64,000 nucleotides of DNA from Metabacillus idriensis (lineage in GTDB: Bacteria > Bacillota > Bacilli > Bacillales > Bacillaceae). The notes under the pieces are model-generated. The model was not told the DNA's origin, searched no databases, and worked only from the letters and a program-made list of their open reading frames with translations. Positions 45,343 to 53,689 of the stretch are shown piece after piece (within the stretch, counting starts at the first letter, position 1; every line of letters begins with the position of its first letter). Location: the NCBI RefSeq assembly GCF_009674765.1, contig NZ_WKKF01000001.1, positions 558,001 through 622,000 of the forward strand. The letters are read 5' to 3'. Position numbers and translations under genes: made by a program.

Positions 45343-45643
45343 AAGATACCGAACTGGCAGCTGAAAAGCCAACCATGTTAAAAAGGAAGGTTATACTAGA
45401 AGAATACACGTACCAATCGTTAAGAACAGGAATGAAAGGAAGTTAGTCATGGAACTTCCTGTCCTACTTTTGTGCTTGGCTGAAGGTGAATGTATGACAT
45501 TACAGGTCACTATCCAAATAAACCTGCAAAATAGTACGCATACGCTTACTAGGAATGTACAGATTGATTGGTTTACCTGTACGTATCTGACCTCGCCATA
45601 TCCACTGAATGAGTTCTGATAGGGCATACATATCTTCGTCCGC

Positions 45644-46540
45644 TTATTTCTTTTTCCGTTTGGAACGGTTTTTATCAACCATATCAAATTCGGCAACCAT
45701 CTTTTTGTCAGGTGCAACTGTACCACGCCAAAAGATTCTTGGATTTAGTTTGAAATAGATTTCACCTTTACTTTCAGATTTAACAAAGGTGGTTTGTCCA
45801 TCCAGCAGCAAAGAAGAAAGTCCTGATGAAACCTTCTTGGTTTGGTTTAAATCCAGTAATTCTGTAATTTCTTTCAGGTTGAAATACTCAATGTCTTCAA
45901 TTTCCTTCACATCAGGATTCTTACAAACGATATTGCTGGAATGATGCAAGTATGGGACCAGGGCAAACACTGGATAAAGATTGATTGCTGAATATGCTTT
46001 TTTCCCTTCATCATTAACGGCTTCATACAGGTGACGAATTTGTGTTACGTATGTACGCACCAGCATTGTTGGTTTCGCCTTCCCTACTGTTGTGCCATAG
46101 AAGTTGAAAGTAACACTCCATTTGAAATGGTTGCCTTCAGGAATCACAATTTTGTGGTCAATCAACTTTTTGAAGAATTTGCTGAAAAGGTTTCGGCCCA
46201 CTGATAACTTTTCCTGAATCTGTTTTTTGGTCAACTTCACGTTGTTATTATCATGTACCAAGTAGCCAGCACCGTTTACATATGTTGCAAGATAGAAAAT
46301 CATTGTTAAATCGGCTTTTGTAAATTCTTCAGACTTAATAAGTTGCTGAATTTTTTCAGGATATGACCATATGAATTTACCCGCTGCTTCATTGAATTCA
46401 TCAAATTCGGCTTTTGCTTGTTCTTTCTTCTTCACAAATTCATCTTGCTTCTTGCTTCGTATGTAATGAGTATCAGGATTAAATTCCCTAGTAACTTCTC
46501 CATCACCATTGACCATTCTTAAAACGTTATTCTCCACCAT
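45644..46540 (-). CDS. Winged-helix protein, probable replication initiator
   Basis: About 298 residues. The middle (75-160) is a winged-helix region: TKADLTMIFYLATYVNGAGYLV, LTKKQIQEKLSVGRNLFSKFFKKLIDHKIV with a recognition helix and wing. A second HTH-like region is IEDIEYFNLKEITELLDLNQTKKVSSGLSSL. The two-domain layout and basic C-terminus (KNRSKRKKK) fit plasmid Rep-type proteins. The ATG at 46540 behind AGAAGG is preferred over an upstream start at 46588. Direct repeats lie 140-210 bases upstream. Function inferred. Confidence 0.6.
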   Translation of the reverse strand: MVENNVLRMVNGDGEVTREFNPDTHYIRSKKQDEFVKKKEQAKAEFDEFNEAAGKFIWSYPEKIQQLIKSEEFTKADLTMIFYLATYVNGAGYLVHDNNNVKLTKKQIQEKLSVGRNLFSKFFKKLIDHKIVIPEGNHFKWSVTFNFYGTTVGKAKPTMLVRTYVTQIRHLYEAVNDEGKKAYSAINLYPVFALVPYLHHSSNIVCKNPDVKEIEDIEYFNLKEITELLDLNQTKKVSSGLSSLLLDGQTTFVKSESKGEIYFKLNPRIFWRGTVAPDKKMVAEFDMVDKNRSKRKKK

Positions 46541-46675
46541 TTTGAATACCTTCTTTCTGTTTGTATGATTTAAAAAGTCCTTACACACCTTAAACAGTTT
46601 TTTAAGCTGTTACAGACCGTAAAAACGTGATTAAATCCAGGTATCAATAGAAGGTCTTCATTGGATATCAAAGTA

Positions 46676-46750
46676 AGACAATGTCATGCTAAATGTCATG
46701 GTGCCTTTTTGAGTGCAAAAACGGGGTACTTGGTGCCTTTTTGAGTGCAA
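46676..46750 (-). repeat. 20-bp direct repeats and AATGTCATG pair, candidate iteron origin
   Basis: TGGTGCCTTTTTGAGTGCAA occurs at 46699-46718 and again at 46731-46750 without mismatch, 32 bases (three helical turns) apart. Two AATGTCATG-like copies lie just before (from about 46679 and at 46692-46700). They sit upstream of the replication-type gene, as iterons do. Confidence 0.6.
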
Positions 46751-47145
46751 CCTACAACGTTTGAAAAACGGAGTAAAACGAAGTATATTGAAGGGAATAG
46801 GAGTATTATGAATTATTCAGGCTTTTTATTTTTACACTCCACCTATTAATATCATAGACATTAATAGAAAGACACGCTGAAAAGTAATAAGGCAAAAGAC
46901 AAGGACAAAAGATTTGCGGTCTAAAAAAGCCGAAAACCACGACTTTTTTAAACACGCACTATTAAGAAGAAAACCAAAAGGATTTATAAATAATGCTGAA
47001 AAGGTGTGTGTCAGAATTATTTTCAGAATGGAAGGGTTGTTTTTGAAGTGGCTTGGAGAACCGTCAGGTTCGAGAAGCAGCGAAGCTTGAAGACCGGATT
47101 TAAGTAAAAAAGCGAACCAGCACATTAGCCAGTTCACCATATGTA
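46751..47145. other. Gap without a convincing gene
   Basis: Between the 20-bp repeats and the gene at 47146 the sequence is AT-rich. One minus-strand frame (46832-47140) has no ribosome site and odd composition and is not accepted. Confidence 0.45.
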
Positions 47146-47412
47146 TTATTTGGGGTACCGTATAGGCACTTGCTTTTCTGCTAAACTTGCTTTGAAGAAT
47201 AGCTTGTAGAACGTATCATTTCCTTCAACTGTCATTTCATTTGATTCATATACAGCTGAAATTGTTCTATGTTCATCATCAAAGATAAAGCATTCTTCAC
47301 CTTTACTTGCTTCAAAATCAGTTATCATCCATAGACATTGCTTTTGTGATTCGTATCTGACTTCTTTTATTACTTGTTGGTTGTGAGAGTTGATGAATTG
47401 TAGAATAAACAC
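47146..47412 (-). CDS. Hypothetical small protein of the element
   Basis: 88 residues, beta-rich look (MFILQFINSHNQQVIKEVRYESQKQCLWMITDFEASKGEECFIFDDEHRT would give strands and one helix). GTG start directly behind AAAGGAGGTG, the best ribosome site in this part, so it is a real gene. It is likely to be co-transcribed toward the Rep-type gene. No family recognised. Confidence 0.6.
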   Translation of the reverse strand: MFILQFINSHNQQVIKEVRYESQKQCLWMITDFEASKGEECFIFDDEHRTISAVYESNEMTVEGNDTFYKLFFKASLAEKQVPIRYPK

Positions 47413-48654
47413 CGTAACACCTCCTTTCGATACATATAATGGTAATTTTCAAATGAAAAGTAGGTATGTAGTTGATGTTAAGAAATGGTTAATTTGTACT
47501 ACTAGTGGATAAATGTGACAGAATTGTGACGAGATAATGGGTTTTATAGCAGCGGGGAACGGTCAGAATGGGTACATAATGAAGCTGGTGTACGGGAAAG
47601 GAAAAAGTGTAAAGTAATTTTACTTGACGGTAGTGTCAATACGATGCCTTTTCAATTCCTGTATCATCAATATACTTAAGGTAACTTTAGTGGTTGACTG
47701 ATTTATGCAAACTAAGTTTCGTGAATTGTCAGTTTATTCATTCTACACTGATGAAACATTTCTAAAAAGTATTAGAAACGTTGATATATCAGCAATGTAT
47801 AAAATACTGTATATCTTATAATAACGTACAGTAAATAGGGGGTTGTCAAACCGTTGGTATTACTAGATTTATTCAGCATGTGCATAGATAACAACTACCC
47901 ATAAGCTTGATTATGTCAACTGTATTTGAATATTCAATACACGAATGTGCATAAGAAAAATTACTCACTACCCGCCACATAGAATCGAAAGGGCGGGGTA
48001 CTATTTAAATAACAGGGGTGATATCCTTCACATAAAGCGGGCAGGGTGCTGAATAAGCAGCAGGGAATAGTTTGTGGTAATCCTGGCTATGTACAGGATA
48101 ATACAGGGGAAGCTGGAAGCATACAAGTGGTATCTATTTATCATCAGTTATTAGTGTGTTCAAAGTGTGTAAATGATGGAATATGTCATCATCCGAACGG
48201 AACATTTGTTCCACATGGAACATTGGAGAGAATAACTGTACTTATTCAGATAGCTTCTATGATAGTTTCAGCTACTGATTTATGATTGGTCAATCTATAT
48301 CCCAGAAGGTTAAAGAATTACATAGAAGAACGTGAAGCATTACAGCTTGAATTGTGGTTACGGTGAATGAATGATTGAATGAAGTGAGTGACTGATTTAT
48401 ACGAAGTGACATTTACCATTGAAGATGCAGTAATTGTGTAAGAAGAAACGGAAATAGTTTATTTTTGAATATTAATATTCAATTGTTGTTCAAATAAGGG
48501 ATTAAGCACCATACGGGTGGGCTGCCCCTTAAATCCCTGCAATTAAGCCCTTTGATAATACATACTTTAATTTTGCCTGCCTGCATTTTTCAGTGGTATC
48601 AGCAAGGGTAACATCCGATTTTGATGGTCAAAACTCAAAAAGAACGTGACCAGA
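47413..48654. other. Long non-coding stretch with hairpins
   Basis: 1.24 kb with no gene I can support. Two notable hairpins: CCCGCC/GGGCGG at 47971-47998, and GGGATTAAG/CTTAAATCCC at about 48507-48539 enclosing CACC/GGTG. Such a gene-free stretch in a compact element often carries an origin or transfer site. One plus-strand frame at 48046-48285 lacks a ribosome site. Confidence 0.45.
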
Positions 48655-48849
48655 TTAATCACATGAAATATTTTTGTCCACTAACTCTACAGTTGTTTTT
48701 AAACTTTTTTCTATTCTGGACAGGGTGCATTCAATCCTATCAAACCGGGCTTCAACCCTTGAAAAACCTTCATGCATCAGTGCAGAAAGTTCCTTCAATT
48801 CCTTTTCAATTTCTAGTAATGAATCATGAATTTTCTCTTCTTCAGCCAT
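48655..48849 (-). CDS. Small coiled-coil protein
   Basis: 64 residues, almost all helix with heptad repeats (EEKIHDSLLEIEKELKELS, VEARFDRIECTLSRIEKSL). AAGGGGTG precedes the ATG by five bases. A small dimerising coiled coil of unknown role; similar peptides appear on Bacillus phages and plasmids. Confidence 0.6.
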   Translation of the reverse strand: MAEEEKIHDSLLEIEKELKELSALMHEGFSRVEARFDRIECTLSRIEKSLKTTVELVDKNISCD

Positions 48850-48993
48850 AAATACACCCCTTTTTTGATGAAAAAATGATGGGCTACCCCATGTATCTTG
48901 TCCAACAATGTTTTATAATAGATTTATACCAAAAAAGCCTATGCACTTTGCCGAGTACACAGACTTTCTTGATTGTGAATGGTGGTGAGAAAA

Positions 48994-49068
48994 TTGGACA
49001 AGGATACTGTCATTGCAGTGTGTGCTTTGCTTACTGTCGTTATTTGCATAATCAATTTGGTTCAATAA
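48994..49068 (+). CDS. Hydrophobic 24-residue micro-ORF, candidate type I toxin
   Basis: Reads (M)LDKDTVIAVCALLTVVICIINLVQ from a TTG at 48994, ending TAA at 49066-49068. GGTGGTGAG six to eight bases upstream resembles a ribosome site. The peptide is one membrane helix with charged N-end, as in holin-like or TxpA-type toxins. A 15-bp terminator starts seven bases later and a minus-strand promoter beyond it points back. TATAAT at about 48911 may be its own -10 box. No sequence homology to a known toxin is claimed. Confidence 0.45.
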   Translation: MDKDTVIAVCALLTVVICIINLVQ

Positions 49069-49074
49069 TTGCAG

Positions 49075-49114
49075 AAGGATTTAAGGTGTTTGCCGACACT
49101 TTAAGTCCTTTTTG
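49075..49114 (+). terminator. Strong terminator of the micro-ORF transcript
   Basis: AAGGATTTAAGGTGT (49075-49089) pairs with ACACTTTAAGTCCTT (49096-49110) in a 15-bp stem with two G-U pairs, then TTT. Confidence 0.8.
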
Positions 49115-49143
49115 TATGTTATAAGTTTACTTATGTTAATTCC

Positions 49144-49172
49144 ATTATGCGATTATTTTTTGTGTTTTGCAA
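49144..49172 (-). promoter_or_regulatory. Antisense-facing promoter opposite the micro-ORF
   Basis: On the minus strand TTGCAA (49172-49167), a 17-base spacer and CATAAT (49149-49144). Transcription would start near 49137 and run back through the terminator and 3' end of the micro-ORF, the layout of RatA-type antitoxin RNAs. Confidence 0.45.
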
Positions 49173-49465
49173 GTAAGGTTTGATGTGATTATAGCTAGTC
49201 CTCCTTATCAGTGAATTAATATTTTGTCTTACTTTTGGGTGATTCGAGATACCCTATATATAGACAAGTTTAGTTTGGATATCAGACTGACTTGCAAATA
49301 AAAATTATTTCTAAATTGTATGGTTTCATGGTTGGACGTTTTGGACTTTTGGTTTAAGCCTGACGGGGCATAGAAGGATGGGTATGAATGGGGCACTGGA
49401 TTTTTCCGGTGTCCTTTTTCTTTTACTAACTATTTATATTTTATTAAAAAGATAGGGGTAAAAAA
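49173..49465. other. Gap before the rightward block, no gene seen
   Basis: AT-rich. GGGGCA-type repeats (CGGGGCATAG, TGGGGCACTGG) and a TTTTTCCGGTGTCC-like hairpin lie before 49440; these may form a weak terminator or leader for the XRE gene. Confidence 0.35.
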
Positions 49466-49708
49466 GTGGACAAGAATTTAATTAAAAAGATTCGTCTTGT
49501 ATTCGGTTTGAAGCAGGCTGAAATTGCGGAAAGAATCGGGAAAACGCAAGCGTATATAGCATTGCTTGAAGCTGGCAGCATTCCTTTAAAGAAGGAAGTG
49601 GAAATGGACATCAAACGTGCTTTCCATTCAGAAGGGGTGACTGAAACAGATATGGTCATACTTCATGAACTAGGAAAGGGGCGGGCCAATGAAAAAAATA
49701 CTTTCTAA
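49466..49708 (+). CDS. XRE-family HTH regulator
   Basis: 80 residues; HTH at about 8-45 (IRLVFGLKQAEIAERIGKTQAYIALLEAGSIPLKKEVEMDI) with the normal Q..A..IG....YI..LE pattern. GTG start after ATAGGGG. It opens the rightward block and overlaps the next gene by 20 bases, so it may control the element's right-hand genes. Confidence 0.8.
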   Translation: MDKNLIKKIRLVFGLKQAEIAERIGKTQAYIALLEAGSIPLKKEVEMDIKRAFHSEGVTETDMVILHELGKGRANEKNTF

Positions 49709-50090
49709 CATTCAGTATGTTGAACGGTGTTTGGTCAATTCAACATTTCAGGAAAACAAAGCAATGCTGAATGTACTTCTTTCAGAAACTATTGAACTGG
49801 GGAGAACTGAAGTGTTTACCTTTCAAGTACCTTTTACCAGCATCAAAGACCACAGCCATATAGTGACGTATAAGAAGTGTGGTAAACAGTATAAGGCCAA
49901 ACTAATCGCTGACCTTGAAGAATTGCAGCGGGAACTAGGAAGAAGACAACCAAATGTGAACCGTTCATTACAGATTGTCAGTTCCATAATGAACACAAAT
50001 CTGTATCAGGATTACACAAAAACAAAAATAGACCAGTGGCGGCCATTGCGTAACAATACTGTTACCTACGAAAAGCTATTTGTCAGTTGA
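49689..50090 (+). CDS. Hypothetical protein of the rightward block
   Basis: 133 residues, soluble, mixed helix/strand (AMLNVLLSETIELGRTEVFTFQVPFTS). The ATG at 49689 lies inside the end of the XRE gene, behind GGGGCGG, so translation is coupled. No family recognised. Confidence 0.6.
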   Translation: MKKILSNIQYVERCLVNSTFQENKAMLNVLLSETIELGRTEVFTFQVPFTSIKDHSHIVTYKKCGKQYKAKLIADLEELQRELGRRQPNVNRSLQIVSSIMNTNLYQDYTKTKIDQWRPLRNNTVTYEKLFVS

Positions 50091-50101
50091 AAGGACGGAA
50101 G

Positions 50102-50569
50102 ATGAAAATGGAAAAGGAAAAAACAATTCATGATATACCGGTTCCCGCGGGTATTGATGCTAGGCAAGTGACAATTGCAAAAGACTACGTGACTAACAGA
50201 CTTTCAGAAGGTTTTACACTGAATAGTTTGTTTCAAAAACATAGTATCAGCAGCAAGACTTGGTACGAATGGCTTGAAAAACCTGAATTTAATACATTTG
50301 TTAACGAAATGGCTGATGTTTTGATACCGCAAGATGAACTTGCAGCTGTCAAGAAAATGAAGAAAAAAATTCTTTCCTTTGCTGATAAAGCAAGTGTTTC
50401 AACATCAGAAATGAAAATGTTTACTGAAGTTTTTGGCTACGTTTTTGCCGCTGACGCTAGGCTGCAAGCCGAAAAGCTTGGACTGAATAAAGAAGGTACT
50501 ACTTCAACCGATACTCATAGAACTGTTGAAGAGAAAAAAGCCGCATTACTTGCGAGACTACGAAGTTAA
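50102..50569 (+). CDS. phBC6A51-like HTH protein (small-terminase type)
   Basis: About 155 residues. An HTH at 25-65 (KDYVTNRLSEGFTLNSLFQKHSISSKTWYEWLEKPEF) is followed by a helical oligomerisation-type region and the C-terminal VEEKKAALLARLRS. This pattern resembles the phBC6A51 HTH family, which includes phage small-terminase-like proteins. No large terminase gene is present here. ATG at 50102 behind AAAGGA. A packaging role using a helper phage is a possibility only. Confidence 0.6.
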   Translation: MKMEKEKTIHDIPVPAGIDARQVTIAKDYVTNRLSEGFTLNSLFQKHSISSKTWYEWLEKPEFNTFVNEMADVLIPQDELAAVKKMKKKILSFADKASVSTSEMKMFTEVFGYVFAADARLQAEKLGLNKEGTTSTDTHRTVEEKKAALLARLRS

Positions 50570-50585
50570 AGGGGAAATGATTACT

Positions 50586-50816
50586 ATGGCAAGTGCAATC
50601 TTAAATATTTTAGAAGGCGTAAAAAAACAAGCTGCTGAACGTCAGGCAAAGGAAGCAGCCAAACAGGCTGAAGCTGGCAACGTGCAGAACATTGATATTC
50701 GTGGTGGTAAGCAGGAAGCTATGACACCTGAACAAATGGAGAAGCATATTGAAATGCTTGCTTCGGCAGTTTTGCAGTTAACAGAAAGATTTGATGGGAA
50801 AGGTGGCAATCAGTAA
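50586..50816 (+). CDS. Small helical Ala/Gln-rich protein
   Basis: 76 residues, starting MASAILNILEGVKKQAAERQAKEAAKQAE, then a Gly-rich bend (DIRGGKQEA) and a second helix ending FDGKGGNQ. AAAGGGG at 50568-50574 suits the ATG at 50586. Its stop overlaps the next ATG (TAATGG), so the genes are coupled. Role unknown; the shape recalls small scaffolding or capsid-accessory proteins. Confidence 0.55.
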   Translation: MASAILNILEGVKKQAAERQAKEAAKQAEAGNVQNIDIRGGKQEAMTPEQMEKHIEMLASAVLQLTERFDGKGGNQ

Positions 50817-51472
50817 TGGCGAAGAAGAAAACAGCAGTTGAACAAATGGCAACCCTTCACAAGAAACACCAGGACATTAAAGCTGATTATGCAGAAGCAT
50901 TGGAACGTGCAGAAGGGGAAGTTATTAAGTTGAAAGCAGAAATTGCTGAAGGTGAAGAAAATCTGAAGGAAACTTACAAGTCCTATGTACTCAACATTGT
51001 AAGTCTTGAAGCTTATCAGGCTGAAAAGAAAATTTTTGATGATAAAAAATCAATCCTATCAGTTGCTGAAAAAAAGGTCACTGATATTGATTTGCTTGAA
51101 ACGCAAGAAATTCATAAGCTTTTGCAGGAAGTGAAAATAATTGCAGATGATTATGAAAAAGAATGCTTTGTTGAATTTATTAAGCAAAACAAAAAATTAA
51201 GGCAGTTGAAGGTTGATTACCTGAAGGCAATAACTGAAGTTGCTGAAGAAGTGAAGCCTATTACGCAGTACCACTTATTTCATGGGTCTTTAGAACAAGA
51301 ACTTGGATTAACATACTATAACCTTCGGATGGTTCCGGGTGCTGATGGTCTCTTTCTTGCACCTGAAGGAAGTATAGGAAGAAAGTTCATTAATGTATCA
51401 CAGGAAGAAGTGCTTGCGGCTTATCAGCGTGGGCATATTCCAAAGGATTTACTTGAAGCAATTGAAGCTTGA
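50816..51472 (+). CDS. Coiled-coil protein 1 of the rightward block
   Basis: 218 residues. Residues 5-150 form a long coiled coil (ALERAEGEVIKLKAEIAEGEENLKETYKSYV, FIKQNKKLRQLKVDYLKAITEVAEE). The C-terminal 60 residues are mixed, ending VLAAYQRGHIPKDLLEAIEA. It shares architecture with the gene at 51537 and appears to be a distant paralogue. Starts at the previous stop. No family recognised. Confidence 0.65.
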   Translation: MAKKKTAVEQMATLHKKHQDIKADYAEALERAEGEVIKLKAEIAEGEENLKETYKSYVLNIVSLEAYQAEKKIFDDKKSILSVAEKKVTDIDLLETQEIHKLLQEVKIIADDYEKECFVEFIKQNKKLRQLKVDYLKAITEVAEEVKPITQYHLFHGSLEQELGLTYYNLRMVPGADGLFLAPEGSIGRKFINVSQEEVLAAYQRGHIPKDLLEAIEA

Positions 51473-51478
51473 TACATT

Positions 51479-51514
51479 TGGCTGGCACTTTTATCGTGTC
51501 AGCTATTTTTTTTA
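51479..51514 (+). terminator. Terminator between the coiled-coil genes
   Basis: TGGCTGGCAC-TTTTATC-GTGTCAGCTA (10-bp stem with two G-U pairs) followed by T8. It may give partial termination before the next gene. Confidence 0.65.
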
Positions 51515-51536
51515 TCAATTTTGGGGAAGTGAAACT

Positions 51537-52250
51537 ATGCATCATATTGGGCGTGTTTTAACTTGGTTGTTCAATTTATCAAATAAAGATGAAAAGAAGC
51601 CTATCAACCGCATGGAAACCTTGAAGCTTGAACTAATTGAAACTGTACAGGCATACGATGCCAAGATTACCAATACAGAAGCTGAGTACAAACGTGCAGT
51701 CCTTCTTTATGAGAAGGCGTACAGCAAAGTTTCTGAAGTGCAGACAAGGTACAGAAACAAAATGGTTACGGAAATTGTGCTGAAGGATGAAAAGGAAAAG
51801 TTGATGCCATTAGAAGATTCGGTCAGAGATTTAGGGCATGAACTTGATACCTTGCGAACTTACAAAAAAGAAGAGATTTTACGAATAGTTGGCAAAATGG
51901 ATTCACTGACAGATTCATACGTTCAGGAAAAGGCAGAAGAAGTGAAGGTAAAGGCGTATCAACTTCAGCAGTTGAAACATCAGCAGCTGCAACTGTTGAC
52001 TAAACTTCGTGGGGACTATGCAGAACTGATGTATGCAGATGATTTGATTTTTAAACACTTGAAAGATGCAGGTATAAGCTACACAAAAACTATGTCTGAC
52101 AAACTTTCTATGCAAACTGAAGATGTTCCTTTAACAGTTGAAGACATTGCGATTCCTGAAACATTGGTCAGCGGTGTTATGACTGGTGATAAGATACCTT
52201 ATGAACTGTTTTCAATAGTAGAAGAAGGAAAGAAACAAAAATATATATAA
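51537..52250 (+). CDS. Coiled-coil protein 2 of the rightward block
   Basis: About 237 residues. MHHIGRVLTWLFNLSNK is followed by a coiled coil (25-175: KLELIETVQAYDAKITNTEAEYKRAVLLYEKAYSKVSEVQ and QLQQLKHQQLQLLTKLRGDYAELMY). The layout parallels coiled-coil protein 1 (charged helices, QLK motif, YxxEK/YVQEK centre). ATG at 51537 is behind GGGGAAG. Unknown role; structural or DNA-tethering roles would fit. Confidence 0.65.
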   Translation: MHHIGRVLTWLFNLSNKDEKKPINRMETLKLELIETVQAYDAKITNTEAEYKRAVLLYEKAYSKVSEVQTRYRNKMVTEIVLKDEKEKLMPLEDSVRDLGHELDTLRTYKKEEILRIVGKMDSLTDSYVQEKAEEVKVKAYQLQQLKHQQLQLLTKLRGDYAELMYADDLIFKHLKDAGISYTKTMSDKLSMQTEDVPLTVEDIAIPETLVSGVMTGDKIPYELFSIVEEGKKQKYI

Positions 52251-52322
52251 TGATGTTTTGCACAGTAGGTAATCCCGGATTAAATGGTACGTCAGCACAC
52301 TGTTATGTCAAATCAAAATGCT

Positions 52323-52369
52323 AGCCCTTGTAGCTTTCCTTTATTGGATTGTTGCAAGGGCTTTTTTTG
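52323..52369 (+). terminator. Terminator of the rightward block
   Basis: AGCCCTTG (52323-52330) pairs with CAAGGGCT (52355-52362), then T7. Confidence 0.8.
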
Positions 52370-52442
52370 TTTTACTCATTATAAAAACTAAGCAAAATAG
52401 TTTATACCTTTAACACTTATAATTATTTATGGAGGGGATGAA

Positions 52443-52874
52443 ATGAATAGTAAATCTGAAAAACAAATAAGGAAAATTAATGATTTGGACAAAGAAATAC
52501 TTCCAGTAACCTTAATAAAATCAATTGAGTTACTGTGGTCATTGGACAATATTATTGACAAGAATGTATCTGACTATGTCCATGATAACAAAGAGTGGGA
52601 ACCTGAAAAATCTGAATGCTGTAATGAGTGTCTATATGATTTAGGTAATATTATGAGTAATGAATTATTAAACCGAGATAGTGGTGATTTTTTCATGAAA
52701 ACACTTTTACAATACCTTGAATTTGAACAGAACGATGAATTTGCAGCGGATTACATTACGGAATATTGTATGAATGATAATAATAGCAAAGACATAACAA
52801 GTCTGAAAAAAGAACTTGTTCGTTGGGCAATCGAGTCTGAAGAACTCGAACGGAACGGTATATATAGATTTTGA
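52443..52874 (+). CDS. Hypothetical protein near the right end of the element
   Basis: 143 residues, acidic and helical, with a CCNECLYD cysteine cluster near residue 60 and NDEFAADYITEYCMND near 95. GGAGGGGATG precedes the ATG. It is the last gene before attR and probably an independent cargo unit. No family recognised. Confidence 0.6.
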   Translation: MNSKSEKQIRKINDLDKEILPVTLIKSIELLWSLDNIIDKNVSDYVHDNKEWEPEKSECCNECLYDLGNIMSNELLNRDSGDFFMKTLLQYLEFEQNDEFAADYITEYCMNDNNSKDITSLKKELVRWAIESEELERNGIYRF

Positions 52875-53032
52875 GATTCTAAGAAGCTAAATAAGAATTA
52901 TGTGATAATGAGAGACTACTTTACATTTAATAACAACCACTTTATAATGAAAATAATAAAAGTTAATTGTGAAGTGGTTATACGTTTTAAGCGTGTTTAA
53001 CCCTTTGAATACATAAGTATTATGACTATTCG

Positions 53033-53079
53033 TTCCTTGACAGGGAAGGGGTCGGGGGTTCGAATCCCTCACAGGTCAT
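53033..53079 (+). repeat. attR, right copy of the 47-bp repeat
   Basis: Identical to 39764-39810 over 47 bases; contains only the 3' part of tRNA-Val, so this copy cannot make a tRNA. It marks the right junction of the element. Confidence 0.93.
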
Positions 53080-53089
53080 CCGTAAAGTT

Positions 53090-53130
53090 AAGCTATAAAC
53101 CTTGATATGCAAGGGTTTATAGCTTTTTTA
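53090..53130 (+). terminator. Terminator after attR
   Basis: AAGCTATAAACCTTG/CAAGGGTTTATAGCTT with a short loop and a T-rich tail. In the unoccupied site this would follow the tRNA gene. Confidence 0.85.
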
Positions 53131-53689
53131 TTTTTTTGTGATTATTAATGAATTGCTTCGAATTTCCGTAATGGTCACGAATTGGTCACGCAAAGAGAAA
53201 TGCTATTCTTTTCATGTTCCAGAGGATGATATTGCTAAACGGAAAATTAATTAAGGATGATATCGTATAAGAAAATAATAAGAAGAAGGATATCCTTATT
53301 GGGTAAGTAGTTCCGTTTTTATGGAAAACACCATAAATAGCATACTAATTTAGCAGACCAATTCGTATAAGAATGGGTCTTTTCTAATCATTGATATAAC
53401 AATAATTATTAACTTTTAACATATTAAATAGCAACATAATTAGATTGCGAAATAACAGAGTGACAATAGATGATGTTCGAGATAAGTTTGGTGAAGATTA
53501 TGAAGTCTGGGACATTTCTAAAGATGAATATGAACAGAGAATAAAGCCTAAGTTGGAATAGACTACACTAACCTTGAAGAATAACTGGTGCGATACTTCA
53601 ATAACGAATGAATGCTTTTCTTATTCAAGTAACTAAATCTATTATATGGGGGAAAATGCATTAACGAAAAAGGAGATTTTGACTTGGAA
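53131..53689. other. Scar region without intact genes
   Basis: AT-rich. A 38-codon frame at 53445-53561 (TTG start, RVTIDDVRDKFGEDYEVWDISKDEYEQR) looks like a C-terminal piece of a lost gene. A doubled GGTCACG near 53173 and 53184 is the kind of sequence seen beside integration sites. No intact gene is supported. Confidence 0.4.

Larger units (their letters stand above)
39764..53079. mobile_element. tRNA-Val integrated element, about 13.3 kb
   Basis: Bounded by perfect 47-bp repeats from the tRNA-Val 3' end, with a tyrosine recombinase gene just inside the left end. Contents: two winged-helix replication-type proteins each beside short direct repeats, a zinc-ribbon/possible-HEPN pair, a DUF5677-like protein, a hydrophobic micro-ORF with a candidate antisense promoter, an XRE regulator, a phBC6A51-like HTH protein and two coiled-coil proteins. 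No relaxase, conjugation, capsid or large terminase gene is visible, so it is a small mobilisable, plasmid-like or satellite-type island of unclear kind. Confidence 0.88.

Noticed and set aside
45391-45726. 111-codon minus-strand frame overlapping the end of the second replication-type gene
   Set aside because: It overlaps a better-supported gene in another frame, has no ribosome site and an unnatural composition.
46832-47140. 102-codon minus-strand frame rich in Phe/Leu
   Set aside because: No ribosome site and a composition typical of a translated A-rich non-coding strand.
48046-48285. 79-codon plus-strand frame in the gene-free stretch
   Set aside because: No ribosome site upstream and no protein-like pattern; probably chance.
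48876-49124. 82-codon frame covering the micro-ORF region
   Set aside because: It reads through the terminator hairpin in a different frame from the hydrophobic peptide and lacks a ribosome site.
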